Below are positions 33,900 to 41,785 of a stretch of 42,326 nucleotides of DNA, one piece after another; the first letter of the stretch is position 1, and every line of letters begins with the position of its first letter. The DNA is from Candidatus Saccharimonadota bacterium (lineage in GTDB: Bacteria > Patescibacteriota > Saccharimonadia > Saccharimonadales > Saccharimonadaceae). Position numbers and translations under genes: made by a program. Under the pieces are notes generated by a model. That model was given only the letters and a program-made list of their open reading frames with translations, had not been told where the DNA came from and made no database searches. The stretch covers positions 1-42,326 of the forward strand of contig JAFOJO010000013.1 in assembly GCA_017421325.1 (NCBI GenBank). The letters are read 5' to 3'.

Positions 33900-34829
33900 A
33901 TGACACTTGCGATAATTCTAGCAATAGTAGCAGCAATATTTTACGCAGCAACTAACCATATAGATAAATATCTGATTTCCAAAGCTGTAAAAAATGCAGA
34001 CTACAGGTCTTTAATCTTGGTTTCCACTATTATTGCTGGTGGCGTAATGGCGCTAATTTACCTATTTGTCTGTGGCTTTTCCATTAGTTTTGACTTCCCT
34101 AGCATTGCCATCCTATTTATAAATTCGGCACTATACACCATTGCTAATATTTTCTGGTTTAAGGCATTAGATAGGGACGATACTACCATTATCGTAATTA
34201 TGTTCCAGTTAATTCCAGTTTTTATGTTGTTTTTATCCCCCATTTTCCTGTCAGACCAAATAATTACACCTATCCAACTTTTAGGTGGCGGCATTATTAC
34301 CCTAGCAGCAATACTCATTACTTACGAACCAGCCAAAAAGAAATTTGATAAAGGTAAACTAATCACCTTGGGCCTTATGTCTGTAGTTTCAATCCTCTAC
34401 GCTCTATGGTTTGTACTAGAAAGATATGTAAACCAAAACCACGATTTCAACCAAACAATCTTCTGGTCTAACCTTACCCTATTCTTAGTAGGTATCATAA
34501 TCTTTGTGTTCATATCCTCCTATCGTAAATCTTTCAAGAAAATGTTAAAAACTAATGGGCCAAAAGTTATCGGGTTGAACCTAATTAACGAACTATTAAA
34601 CTCATTTGGTGGGGTATTATCTACCTTTGCTGGTACTATTGCTTCAGTAGCCTTAATATCCTTTACTACCCAAGGTGTACAACCCTTTGCGGTAATGATA
34701 ATGGGGATAATGCTTACTAAATTCCTCCCAAAAACCGAGAAAGAAAATATCACTAAAAAAGTTGTAATCAGAAGAACTATCACTATTGTGCTATGCCTTA
34801 TAGGCCTAGCCTGCATAGAATTCGGCTAA
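33900..34829 (+). CDS. EamA/DMT-family transporter
   Basis: 309 residues with about ten transmembrane helices in two halves (the first starting LAIILAIVAAIFYAATNHID, the second near LGLMSVVSILYALWFVLERY). This is the EamA pattern of drug/metabolite exporters and importers. TATAAT (33888-33893) ends 6 nt before the ATG, so the mRNA is probably leaderless. Substrate unknown. Confidence 0.82.
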   Translation: MTLAIILAIVAAIFYAATNHIDKYLISKAVKNADYRSLILVSTIIAGGVMALIYLFVCGFSISFDFPSIAILFINSALYTIANIFWFKALDRDDTTIIVIMFQLIPVFMLFLSPIFLSDQIITPIQLLGGGIITLAAILITYEPAKKKFDKGKLITLGLMSVVSILYALWFVLERYVNQNHDFNQTIFWSNLTLFLVGIIIFVFISSYRKSFKKMLKTNGPKVIGLNLINELLNSFGGVLSTFAGTIASVALISFTTQGVQPFAVMIMGIMLTKFLPKTEKENITKKVVIRRTITIVLCLIGLACIEFG

Positions 34830-34891
34830 CAATAAGGGCAGATTATTCACCATAAAACAAAATCGCCCATATATCCTGATATAATATGTTT

Positions 34892-35458
34892 ATGGATAAT
34901 TTTGGCCTAGAAAACGGGATAAGCGTATTCTACATAGTGTCGCAAATTTTTGCTTTACTAGGTACGATATTTAGCCTAATAGCCGTACAAAAACGCAAGA
35001 AAGTACAACTACTAAAATACAACACTCTAGCTTCATTCTGTGCTATTTTTCACTACGTATTTCTAGGTGCTTGGTCTGGTATGGCCGCTAAAATAATAGC
35101 CACGGTAAGGAACGGTATAGCGGTTTACGAAGCCAGTAAGAATAAAACCTCCAAACTTATCCCAGCGTTTTTTGTAACTCTCTATATAATAGGTGGCATC
35201 GTATCTTTTGAATCTTGGATTTCTCTGCTACCCATTACCGCAGCATCAATCTATACCATAGCGATATATACCGTAGATGTATCCAAAATCCGTAAATATG
35301 CTTTACTAGGCTCTAGTCTATGGCTTGTCTACAATATTTGTGTATTCTCAATAGTTGGAATAATATCTGAAACAATATTTATCGTAGATGACTTAACTGC
35401 TATCTACCGTTACCGTAAGAAAAAGTCCAAAAAACGCAGCCGCCCAAAATCACGCTAA
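34892..35458 (+). CDS. YgjV-family membrane protein
   Basis: 188 residues with about six hydrophobic segments and a basic tail (KKKSKKRSRPKSR). The pattern FALLGTIFSLIAVQKRKK then LASFCAIFHYVFLGAWSGM resembles the YgjV inner-membrane family. TATAAT (34880-34885) ends 6 nt before the ATG at 34892; the ATG at 34886 would fall before the start of transcription. The 3' end overlaps the next gene by 4 nt, tail to tail. Confidence 0.72.
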   Translation: MDNFGLENGISVFYIVSQIFALLGTIFSLIAVQKRKKVQLLKYNTLASFCAIFHYVFLGAWSGMAAKIIATVRNGIAVYEASKNKTSKLIPAFFVTLYIIGGIVSFESWISLLPITAASIYTIAIYTVDVSKIRKYALLGSSLWLVYNICVFSIVGIISETIFIVDDLTAIYRYRKKKSKKRSRPKSR

Positions 35459-35811
35459 GCTATTATTTCTTTTACTTTCCTCACAAAATCTTCACTATCA
35501 CTATATTCAATAATTTCTCTAGCGATAGCTTCTAGGGCGCTACTCGGTTTAGCACCATTTTTATAAAAACAAAATATCGGCTTACTATCGTCAAAAAACC
35601 AGCCTAGTTCTATGCCCATACCAGTAGAAGGTTTACTGCACTCGGCAATAACTATATCAATATCTTTGTATCTATCTCGCACATTTTGGAAGTTTACCTC
35701 CCCTTCGTGTGGAAGTATTATAGTATACCCAGGAAAATCACCACTTTTAAGTGGCCCATAAATCTCATTTTCATAGTCAATATCAGAAGAGTGCGCTACG
35801 TATATTTTCAT
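35455..35811 (-). CDS. Nucleoside 2-deoxyribosyltransferase-like protein
   Basis: 118 residues. MKIYVAHSSDIDYE and the block DIDIVIAECSKPSTGMGIEL match the nucleoside 2-deoxyribosyltransferase-like fold (Rossmann type, N-glycosyl transfer or hydrolysis). TATAAT lies 6 nt upstream of the ATG (leaderless). The fold is also related to nucleotide-cleaving defence enzymes, so salvage or defence are both possible. Confidence 0.65.
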   Translation of the reverse strand: MKIYVAHSSDIDYENEIYGPLKSGDFPGYTIILPHEGEVNFQNVRDRYKDIDIVIAECSKPSTGMGIELGWFFDDSKPIFCFYKNGAKPSSALEAIAREIIEYSDSEDFVRKVKEIIA

Positions 35812-35890
35812 AAGCCTATTATAACAGATTTTTTATGCTAAATTCCAGATTCATCATCTCCGCTATAAGCTGCAAAAAGCGTAAAAACTA

Positions 35891-35919
35891 TTGACAGAAT
35901 TAAAAAAGTATGCTATAAT
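35891..35919 (+). promoter_or_regulatory. Consensus promoter of the 35954 gene
   Basis: TTGACA (35891-35896), 17-nt spacer, TATAAT (35914-35919). It produces a leader with TTGGAGGTG. Confidence 0.8.
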
Positions 35920-35953
35920 CGAATTAATATATATATTTTGGAGGTGCAACAAA

Positions 35954-36415
35954 ATGTTGAACATTAAGATTATGATTTTGTCGATAACAGGAGTGATGGT
36001 GTTCTTTCTTATACGTTATCTGATATTCGCCAGGGGTAAGAGCCAAGGTAGAAGAATAGCCTTCACAATACCAGCAGTAATTTGCTTTGTAGCGTGGGTA
36101 TGTATGCTTGTAATATCCTTAGTCATCGTTAACCGCGGAAAAGTAGTAGAAACACAACCCACCGAAACGCGACTATTAGTCAAAGCCGAAGAAATTCAAT
36201 ACGATGATGGAGTGTTCGTTCTCAACCATGATGGTGGCGTTAAGGCATTTCCCGAGTCAATAACAAAAGTCTATGCCGACCCCAAAAAACCCGAAATCAA
36301 ATATGTCAATGTGACCATACGCAACATACAGGTCACTGAAGGCGTAAAAATCTTTGGGGTCTGGTTTATAACCCCAAATATTAGGGAAGTTACCTCTTCT
36401 GTAATTTTCGACTAA
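35954..36415 (+). CDS. Two-helix membrane protein, function unknown
   Basis: 153 residues from MLNIKIM, with GGAGGT upstream; the earlier frame start lies in the promoter. Two transmembrane helices (about 5-24 and 36-60) are followed by a soluble domain (ETRLLVKAEEIQYDDGVF to the end). It has its own promoter and terminator. No family recognised. Confidence 0.65.
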   Translation: MLNIKIMILSITGVMVFFLIRYLIFARGKSQGRRIAFTIPAVICFVAWVCMLVISLVIVNRGKVVETQPTETRLLVKAEEIQYDDGVFVLNHDGGVKAFPESITKVYADPKKPEIKYVNVTIRNIQVTEGVKIFGVWFITPNIREVTSSVIFD

Positions 36416-36420
36416 ATCAG

Positions 36421-36455
36421 CTCCCGTCTGTTCGCAGACGGGAGTATCTTTTTTT
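36421..36455 (+). terminator. Rho-independent terminator
   Basis: CTCCCGTCTG, TTCG loop, CAGACGGGAG, then TATCTTTTTTT. Confidence 0.93.
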
Positions 36456-36478
36456 CTCTAACCTTTTATAAATATTAC

Positions 36479-37126
36479 TTATGGCAACAATTTTCTAATC
36501 TCACCATCCACTATGAATGCACCAGTTTGGTTTAGAATAATCGCCTCCTTGCTATCCTGTTCAATCCTATCCAGATACATTTTGGTTATTTCCTTATGCT
36601 TTGGTACGTCTGCGTGTGCCACTATAAATTGTTTAATCAATCCTAAACCTTCCATAGCAGAATCTACCCCATAAACTTCTTTCACACGCTCTGGAATAAG
36701 ATTATCGTGTCCATAATACTTTAAAGTTTCTGATGTAGCCATAGCACCAGCACTATTACCACTATATACATACTTATCTTCTGCCAAATCTTCCCTAATT
36801 ATCTTATCTAGCCCACTTAAATGATATGCCGTAGCCAGCAGAAAAACATTGCCTCCAATAGCGTATATCAAATCTGGGTTATGTTTTTCTATATAATCAG
36901 CCAGTTCTTCTTGCTTGCCAAAATATTGTCTTAAATCAAGTTCTTCTACGGAAAATCCAGCAGATTTTAACACATCCATCTTTGCTGCCACTACAGATGC
37001 CCTATCTTCATCCGAATAATAATCTCTAGCGTTAGTAATAAGTAATGCCTTACGACCACTCCCTAGCATATCTAGTAATTCTGCTTTATAGTTGCCAAAG
37101 TCGTGGCTTGTTAAGAATAATCTCAT
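36479..37126 (-). CDS. Peptidase E-like S51 family protein (second copy)
   Basis: 215 residues. LIYAIGGNVFLLATAY and YSGNSAGAMATSE carry the S51 nucleophile Ser, and VAHADVPKH supplies a His-rich segment. It shares the fold of 32559-33215 but little sequence. TATAAT lies 6 nt upstream of the ATG (leaderless). Predicted cytoplasmic dipeptidase or relative; the specificity cannot be told. Confidence 0.85.
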   Translation of the reverse strand: MRLFLTSHDFGNYKAELLDMLGSGRKALLITNARDYYSDEDRASVVAAKMDVLKSAGFSVEELDLRQYFGKQEELADYIEKHNPDLIYAIGGNVFLLATAYHLSGLDKIIREDLAEDKYVYSGNSAGAMATSETLKYYGHDNLIPERVKEVYGVDSAMEGLGLIKQFIVAHADVPKHKEITKMYLDRIEQDSKEAIILNQTGAFIVDGEIRKLLP

Positions 37127-37162
37127 AGCACTATTATACCAGACTTCATATACCTATATGGG

Positions 37163-37384
37163 CTACTCACCAAAAATTGATTCCCACAAGGTAAGTGGTT
37201 CACATACGGTATATGGGCAAAAATCTCTATCCCAATTCGGGTCTTTTTTGCAATAATTCCCACCACATTCATCTACTACTATAGCATTGGCAAGAAAGTA
37301 AAATCCAATAACCAAAACAGCAATTCCCACTACAACGCCCAAGGCAATGAATATTTTCCGTTTTTCAGAGTATTTTTTAGCCAT
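37163..37384 (-). CDS. Small single-pass membrane protein with Cys-rich tail
   Basis: 73 residues: basic N-terminus, one transmembrane helix (about 10-32), then an outside segment with four cysteines (ECGGNYCKK, FCPYTVCEP) that could form disulfides or bind metal. It starts 1 nt beyond the stop of the 37385-37864 gene and is coupled to it. No family recognised. Confidence 0.6.
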   Translation of the reverse strand: MAKKYSEKRKIFIALGVVVGIAVLVIGFYFLANAIVVDECGGNYCKKDPNWDRDFCPYTVCEPLTLWESIFGE

Positions 37385-37864
37385 TTAAAAATATATATCC
37401 TTTACATTAATTCGCCTCGCGTGGACATCTGACACTTCACCATTTTCAAGCACCGCTAAACTCCAAACTTCATCCCCAAAACTATAATCACTAAACAAGC
37501 ACCCGCCTTCACCATCTGTCGTATCACCAAAGTAAACTTTCTTAATAATCTGAGTATCGTTAGCATTATCTAGAGAATATCGTTTTCCATCAACATCCAA
37601 ATATTTACCATCATCTTTAACTAAATTTCTATCCAAACTCCTGCGCTCATCATCACAGAAAAATACTTCCTTCTGGCCCGGCATTATCTCTAGTAAAGTA
37701 TCATCGGCAAAAAATAATTTTAGATACTCATCGTCTGGATAGTGTTTGGTAGTGTAACTAGCCATAAAAACTGCCTTACGCCCTGCACCAGTAACTTTCA
37801 GTACAGTATTCTTTTTTAGCCCCAGAATTTTAGAATAAAACGTATTAAACCCATTGTCATCCAT
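37385..37864 (-). CDS. Hypothetical protein, 159 residues
   Basis: Soluble, beta-rich, acidic protein (KAVFMASYTTKHYPDDEYLK then KYLDVDGKRYSLDN). It may resemble DUF4178-type small proteins, but I cannot confirm this. TATAAT lies 6 nt upstream of the ATG. It is transcribed divergently from the NIF3-like gene, with the promoters in the same 35-bp gap, and is followed by the Cys-tailed membrane protein. Confidence 0.55.
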   Translation of the reverse strand: MDDNGFNTFYSKILGLKKNTVLKVTGAGRKAVFMASYTTKHYPDDEYLKLFFADDTLLEIMPGQKEVFFCDDERRSLDRNLVKDDGKYLDVDGKRYSLDNANDTQIIKKVYFGDTTDGEGGCLFSDYSFGDEVWSLAVLENGEVSDVHARRINVKDIYF

Positions 37865-37899
37865 ATTTCTATTATAACAAGATATGGTATATTTGAACT

Positions 37900-38250
37900 A
37901 TGGATAACATTGAAAAAGTCAAAATTTCAGTAACGGTACCCGCCGAGAATCTTGAAGCAGTCAGAAATGCTATATGCGAAGCTGGTGCTGGAGTAATTGG
38001 CAATTATACTTACTGCTCTTATTCTAGTAAGGTAGTAGGAACTTTCAGGCCAAACGAACAGTCTAACCCATACGTAGGCGAAAAAAATAAACTAGAATTT
38101 GTGAACGAGGAAAAGTTAGAGGTGGTATGCGCTGTGGAGAAAGTAAATCAGGTAATTACTACCTTACGCAAGGCCCACCCGTATGAAGAGCCAGCTATTG
38201 AAATAACGCCATTATTGAATGAAAACTTATTTGCTTCATTAAAACCATAA
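37900..38250 (+). CDS. NIF3/YqfO-like (CutA-type) domain protein
   Basis: 116 residues. VKISVTVPAENLEAVRNAIC, GAGVIGNYTYCSY and the ending RKAHPYEEPAIEI match the CutA/PII-like domain found inserted in NIF3-family proteins and also alone. Function is unclear, possibly metal or ligand sensing. TATATT (37888-37893) ends 6 nt before the ATG. Confidence 0.78.
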   Translation: MDNIEKVKISVTVPAENLEAVRNAICEAGAGVIGNYTYCSYSSKVVGTFRPNEQSNPYVGEKNKLEFVNEEKLEVVCAVEKVNQVITTLRKAHPYEEPAIEITPLLNENLFASLKP

Positions 38251-38286
38251 ATAATTCAAGTAAGCTTTTTATTGTATAATTAGGAT

Positions 38287-38916
38287 ATGAAAATCACAAA
38301 ATTAGAACACTCTGGCTTAGCCATTGAAAAAGACGGGGAGACTTTGATTTGCGACCCAGTAGAATTCACGCAGAAATTACCTATTTTTCATAATGTAGCG
38401 GCAATAGTAATCACCCACAAGCATAGTGACCATCTACAACCAGAGGTGTTGGCTAGAATATTACAAGACAATCCTGAAGCTAAAGTCTTTACTGCAGTAG
38501 ATGCTGCACCTAGCATCAATGGCGCTATCGTAGTAAGAAATGGCGATACATATAACGTAGGTGAGTTCAAGCTAGATTTCTTTGGTAAGGACCACGCTGC
38601 TATTATTCCTGGACAGATACCTTGTGAAAATATTGGAGTAATAGTAGATGATAGAATTATAAACCCTGGTGATTCTTTTGATTTGCCCAATATAAAACCT
38701 GAGGTATTACTAGTACCTATTTCAGCCCCTTGGTGCAAAGTATCAGAATCCGTTGATTTTGTAGAAAAAACTCACCCAAGCATAGTTATCCCAGTTCACG
38801 ATGCGGTTTTGTCAGACCTAGGTAAAAAGTTCAACGGCAATTGGCTGGATAAGGTCTGTGAAAACGTAGGGGCAAAATTTACCTATCTAAAGCCTGGTGA
38901 TAGCGTAGAACTATAG
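38287..38916 (+). CDS. Metallo-beta-lactamase-fold hydrolase (UlaG-like)
   Basis: 209 residues. MKITKLEHSGLAIEKDGETL, then VITHKHSDHLQPE (the HxHxDH metal motif, written HKHSDH) and PVHDAVLS near the end fit UlaG-like hydrolases of this superfamily. TATAAT (38275-38280) ends 6 nt before the ATG. Last gene of the element before the right att site. Substrate unknown. Confidence 0.8.
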   Translation: MKITKLEHSGLAIEKDGETLICDPVEFTQKLPIFHNVAAIVITHKHSDHLQPEVLARILQDNPEAKVFTAVDAAPSINGAIVVRNGDTYNVGEFKLDFFGKDHAAIIPGQIPCENIGVIVDDRIINPGDSFDLPNIKPEVLLVPISAPWCKVSESVDFVEKTHPSIVIPVHDAVLSDLGKKFNGNWLDKVCENVGAKFTYLKPGDSVEL

Positions 38917-39060
38917 TAATTAAAGTTTATCTCAGTTTGTATTTATTCTTTGATTTTGTTTATTATTTGTGGAATTTAATTCTATACAGTGGAAACAGCA
39001 CTAACATATTCTATATATAGTTTCCGAACTTCACCTATTACTCCGCACCAGAGGGATCTC

Positions 39061-39079
39061 CCCTCTCTGCTCGCACCAT
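39061..39079 (+). repeat. Attachment site, right copy
   Basis: Exact 19-bp copy of the tRNA-Gly 3' end. The bases before it (GAGGGATCTC) resemble a degraded T-arm. The 38917-39060 stretch to its left is AT-rich and shows no gene. Confidence 0.85.
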
Positions 39080-39115
39080 ATTAAGACTACACCTTGGAGG
39101 TCAAGGCATAGTGAA

Positions 39116-39143
39116 GAAAACCCCTGTTTTATCGGGGATTTTC
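39116..39143 (-). terminator. Terminator downstream of the 39146 gene
   Basis: GAAAATCCCC / GGGGTTTTC hairpin on the minus strand with a T-rich end; the reverse direction also has a T-rich tail. Confidence 0.7.
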
Positions 39144-39145
39144 TT

Positions 39146-39508
39146 TTACTTTCCAAAATTCGGCTTAATATTCGGCGCAAACGTTTTTTTCACCGCAGAT
39201 GCCGTAGTATTCGTTTTAGAAATTTCTTGACTTTTCTCGGCTAACGTCTTTTTTAGCGTCTCTTCCCTCTTCTCTTTCGGCACATACTTTTTTGCCTTTG
39301 GACCATTCATATATGCCCCATTCACGATTCGCGAATCATTATATCCCTGTACTATCTTCCGATTCCGCTCCACCTTCATCCGTTCTTCAAAACTTTCCGT
39401 AGAGGCCGCTCCTATCGCCCCTGCATTTTGCGCCTTGCCATACGCCGAAGAATGAAAAATGTTCTCCTTCTGCTCTCTCATCAAATATTTAATAAACGGA
39501 TTTTTCAT
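39146..39508 (-). CDS. Hypothetical basic protein, 120 residues
   Basis: Highly charged, rich in Lys/Glu/Asn, no membrane segment, probably partly disordered. Segments FEERMKVERNRKIVQGYN and KYVPKEKREETLKKTLAEK suggest helices. It lies 7 nt after the 39516-40163 gene and is probably co-transcribed with tpiA. No family recognised. Confidence 0.55.
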   Translation of the reverse strand: MKNPFIKYLMREQKENIFHSSAYGKAQNAGAIGAASTESFEERMKVERNRKIVQGYNDSRIVNGAYMNGPKAKKYVPKEKREETLKKTLAEKSQEISKTNTTASAVKKTFAPNIKPNFGK

Positions 39509-39515
39509 AAAAAAA

Positions 39516-40163
39516 CTATTTCGGTAGTAATAGAAACGCCACCGTTCCTGCTGCCGCCCCTAATATTATTGCCAAAATTATTGCCACCACCCGCCCCACC
39601 TTGGCGTCCTTTTCTGGCTTAGAAATAATCGTCACCGGACCAGTCGACTTTTCTTCTGTTGGCGCGATGGTTCGCTCGTAAATATTCTTCGAAAGTGGTC
39701 TTTTTGCTACTTTCGTCTGGTTGATAAATGGCGATTTCGGAATCCTCATTTTAGACCTGTCTTCAGCTTTCTCCTCTGTTTTTTCAGGCTTTTCCACATG
39801 TTTTTCCACAGGTCGAACCGCTTTCTTTGCCGCCACCTTTGCCGCCTTTGCTTCGGAAAGTTCAGACTTTTGCATTGCAAAATGCCCCCGCGAAAGTGGC
39901 CGCTTCGCCACCTCTGTTTTAACAAATTTCGGCCGAAAATCTTCTACTACCCCATAATTCGGCTCTTTTTTCAAAGAAAAAGTCTCTGCATCTATTTCTA
40001 ACCTATCTTCTCTTACTATTAATTCTTCGCGTACTACCCTTGGTTTTGCCGCCCTTACCACTCTCGGCGCCGGCTTTTGTGACGCCGGTTTTTTCGTCAC
40101 AACCCCCTTATCCGGTGTTTTCACCGCGCTAGACGGGACAAAATCCATGTATTTTTTATTCAT
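39516..40163 (-). CDS. Hypothetical tail-anchored protein with Lys-rich body
   Basis: 215 residues. A long disordered, Lys/Pro/Glu-rich part contains two copies of VAKRPLS. It ends in one C-terminal transmembrane helix (VVAIILAIILGAAAGTVAFL). It overlaps the tpiA stop by 1 nt and so is coupled to it. The topology suggests a cytoplasmic tail held to the membrane. Function unknown. Confidence 0.6.
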   Translation of the reverse strand: MNKKYMDFVPSSAVKTPDKGVVTKKPASQKPAPRVVRAAKPRVVREELIVREDRLEIDAETFSLKKEPNYGVVEDFRPKFVKTEVAKRPLSRGHFAMQKSELSEAKAAKVAAKKAVRPVEKHVEKPEKTEEKAEDRSKMRIPKSPFINQTKVAKRPLSKNIYERTIAPTEEKSTGPVTIISKPEKDAKVGRVVAIILAIILGAAAGTVAFLLLPK

Positions 40164-40930
40164 TATTTCACTCTTTTAGCTGTCTCAATTATATCAACGA
40201 ACTCACTTAATATCAAGGAAGAACCACCCGCCAGCAAGCCATTCACCCCTGGCACCGTCAAATACGCTCCTGCATTAGACGGATTCACGCTCCCACCAAA
40301 TAACACCGGTGTATTTTCAGCCACTTTTTCGCCATACATCTCTTTTAAGTTCGCCCTAATCAATTTCACCACCTCAGCTATTTCGTCTGGCGTCGCTAGT
40401 TTTGCCGCTTTTACGCTAGATATCGCCCATACTGGCTCATACGCTATTATTACCTTATCCATATCATCATCCCCCACCTCCGACAAGCCACCACTTAGCT
40501 GATCGCGAATTACATCGGCAGTTTCGCCAAATGCCCGCTCGCTCTCTGTTTCGCCTATACATAATATCGGGGTAATTTTATTGCGGATGGCTGCCCCCAC
40601 CTTCTTCGCCACCATTTTATCATCTTCCCTAAAGATATAGCGCCGCTCTGAATGCCCAATTATCGCATAGTCTGCAATACCCCTCAGCTGCGAGAATGAA
40701 GTCTCCCCTGTAAACGCTCCATAATCCCGGTAAAATCCGTTTTGCGCTGCTAGTTTCATTTTATGTCTATCTATCTGCAAAGACAGCGGTTGCAACGCTA
40801 TAGTCGGTGGCGCCACTATCACGTCAATATCTCGGTAATTTGGCGTTGCTTTTAGCAGTTTATGAAGATAAATTGAAGCTTCCCCCACTGTAAAATTCAG
40901 CTTCCAATTGCCCACGATATAAGTTTTCAT
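40163..40930 (-). CDS. tpiA: Triosephosphate isomerase
   Basis: 255 residues. YIVGNWKLN, AQNGF, IIGHSERR (catalytic His), IAYEPVWAI (catalytic Glu) and GGSVNPSNAG are all present. It interconverts dihydroxyacetone phosphate and glyceraldehyde 3-phosphate. TATAAT (40942-40937, minus) ends 6 nt before the ATG, and the intervening GGAGGT sits against the start codon. Its promoter faces that of the 40961 gene. Confidence 0.96.
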   Translation of the reverse strand: MKTYIVGNWKLNFTVGEASIYLHKLLKATPNYRDIDVIVAPPTIALQPLSLQIDRHKMKLAAQNGFYRDYGAFTGETSFSQLRGIADYAIIGHSERRYIFREDDKMVAKKVGAAIRNKITPILCIGETESERAFGETADVIRDQLSGGLSEVGDDDMDKVIIAYEPVWAISSVKAAKLATPDEIAEVVKLIRANLKEMYGEKVAENTPVLFGGSVNPSNAGAYLTVPGVNGLLAGGSSLILSEFVDIIETAKRVK

Positions 40931-40960
40931 ACCTCCATTATAACATGCTATAATGAAGAT

Positions 40961-41725
40961 ATGAAAAAAGTATTAGCATTCGACATAGATCAAACTTTAA
41001 ACGTGGCCAAAACACCAATCACCGACGACATCGCCGACTTATTGGTTAGTTGTCTCGACCATTTTGAAATTTGTCCCATTTCGGGCCAAAAATTCGACCA
41101 ATTCCTTATTCAAATTGTAGACCGGCTCCCCCACCCTACTCCGGAGCAATTATCGCACCTACACTTGTTTGTGGCCCAAGGAACGCAATATTATCGTTAC
41201 GACACCGCCAAAAACGATTGGATTCAAGTATATAATTATCCACTTACAGAGGAACAAGTTACCAAAATTACCGAAACTATAGAAAATGCAGCCCGCGAGC
41301 TAGGCTACTGGGAAGAAGATAAACTCCAACCCGGCGACGAGATTATCGAAAACCGCCTTTCTCAGGTCACTTTCTCTGCTCTCGGCCAAAAAGCCGGCAC
41401 CGAGGAAAAATACGCTTGGGATCCAGATTGCAAAAAACGCGAAGCCATCTGCGCCCGTTGCCGCGAACTCGCCCCAGAATTTGAATACGAAATCGGTGGC
41501 ACCACCTCTATCAACGCCATCACTCCAGGCATGAATAAAGTTTTCGGTATAACCCACCTCCTAGAGGAACTAAATGTTAAAAAAGAAGATATTCTCTACT
41601 TTGGCGACATGACTCAGCCTGGCGGCAATGATTACCCAGTAGTACAAATGGGCATCGACACCATCACGGTCCGTAACCACGAAGACACCGCCTACGCCCT
41701 CCGCGGCATCCTCGGCGTACTCTAA
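40961..41725 (+). CDS. HAD-family phosphomannomutase-like protein (eukaryotic PMM type)
   Basis: 254 residues. FDIDQTLNVAKTPI carries the HAD nucleophile. ENRLSQVTFSALGQKA, IGGTTSINAITPGMNK and YFGDMTQPGGNDYPV follow the order of the eukaryotic-type phosphomannomutase family (PF03332), which converts mannose 6-phosphate to mannose 1-phosphate. A sugar-phosphatase function cannot be excluded. TATAAT (40949-40954) ends 6 nt before the ATG. A terminator follows. Confidence 0.82.
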   Translation: MKKVLAFDIDQTLNVAKTPITDDIADLLVSCLDHFEICPISGQKFDQFLIQIVDRLPHPTPEQLSHLHLFVAQGTQYYRYDTAKNDWIQVYNYPLTEEQVTKITETIENAARELGYWEEDKLQPGDEIIENRLSQVTFSALGQKAGTEEKYAWDPDCKKREAICARCRELAPEFEYEIGGTTSINAITPGMNKVFGITHLLEELNVKKEDILYFGDMTQPGGNDYPVVQMGIDTITVRNHEDTAYALRGILGVL

Positions 41726-41732
41726 GTTATTT

Positions 41733-41769
41733 AAAAAGATTAGCAATTTGATAGTTGCTAATCTTTTTT
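41733..41769 (+). terminator. Terminator of the 40961 gene
   Basis: AGATTAGCAA / TTGCTAATCT stem then TTTTTT. It overlaps the -35 region of the following RNA promoter. Confidence 0.9.
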
Positions 41770-41775
41770 GTGTGG

Positions 41776-41781
41776 TATAAT
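41776..41781 (+). promoter_or_regulatory. -10 box of the structured RNA
   Basis: TATAAT at 41776-41781. The expected start (about 41786-41788) coincides with the first base of the outer stem. The -35 is weak and lies in the preceding terminator. Confidence 0.7.
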
Positions 41782-41785
41782 AAAA

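Larger units (their letters stand above)
26205..39079. mobile_element. 12.9-kb integrative element in tRNA-Gly
   Basis: Bounded by an exact 19-bp direct repeat taken from the tRNA-Gly 3' end. Next to the left end lies a large serine recombinase, followed by a primase-helicase and several small genes on the minus strand, then cargo genes mostly on the plus strand. There are no recognisable capsid, tail or conjugation genes, so it is probably a satellite or plasmid-like integrative element. The cargo is enzymes and membrane proteins unlike those of the flanking chromosome. Confidence 0.85.

Noticed and set aside
39001-39080. Second tRNA-Gly at the right end of the element
   Set aside because: Only the last 19 bp match; no anticodon arm or D-arm can be formed, so it is the att copy only.
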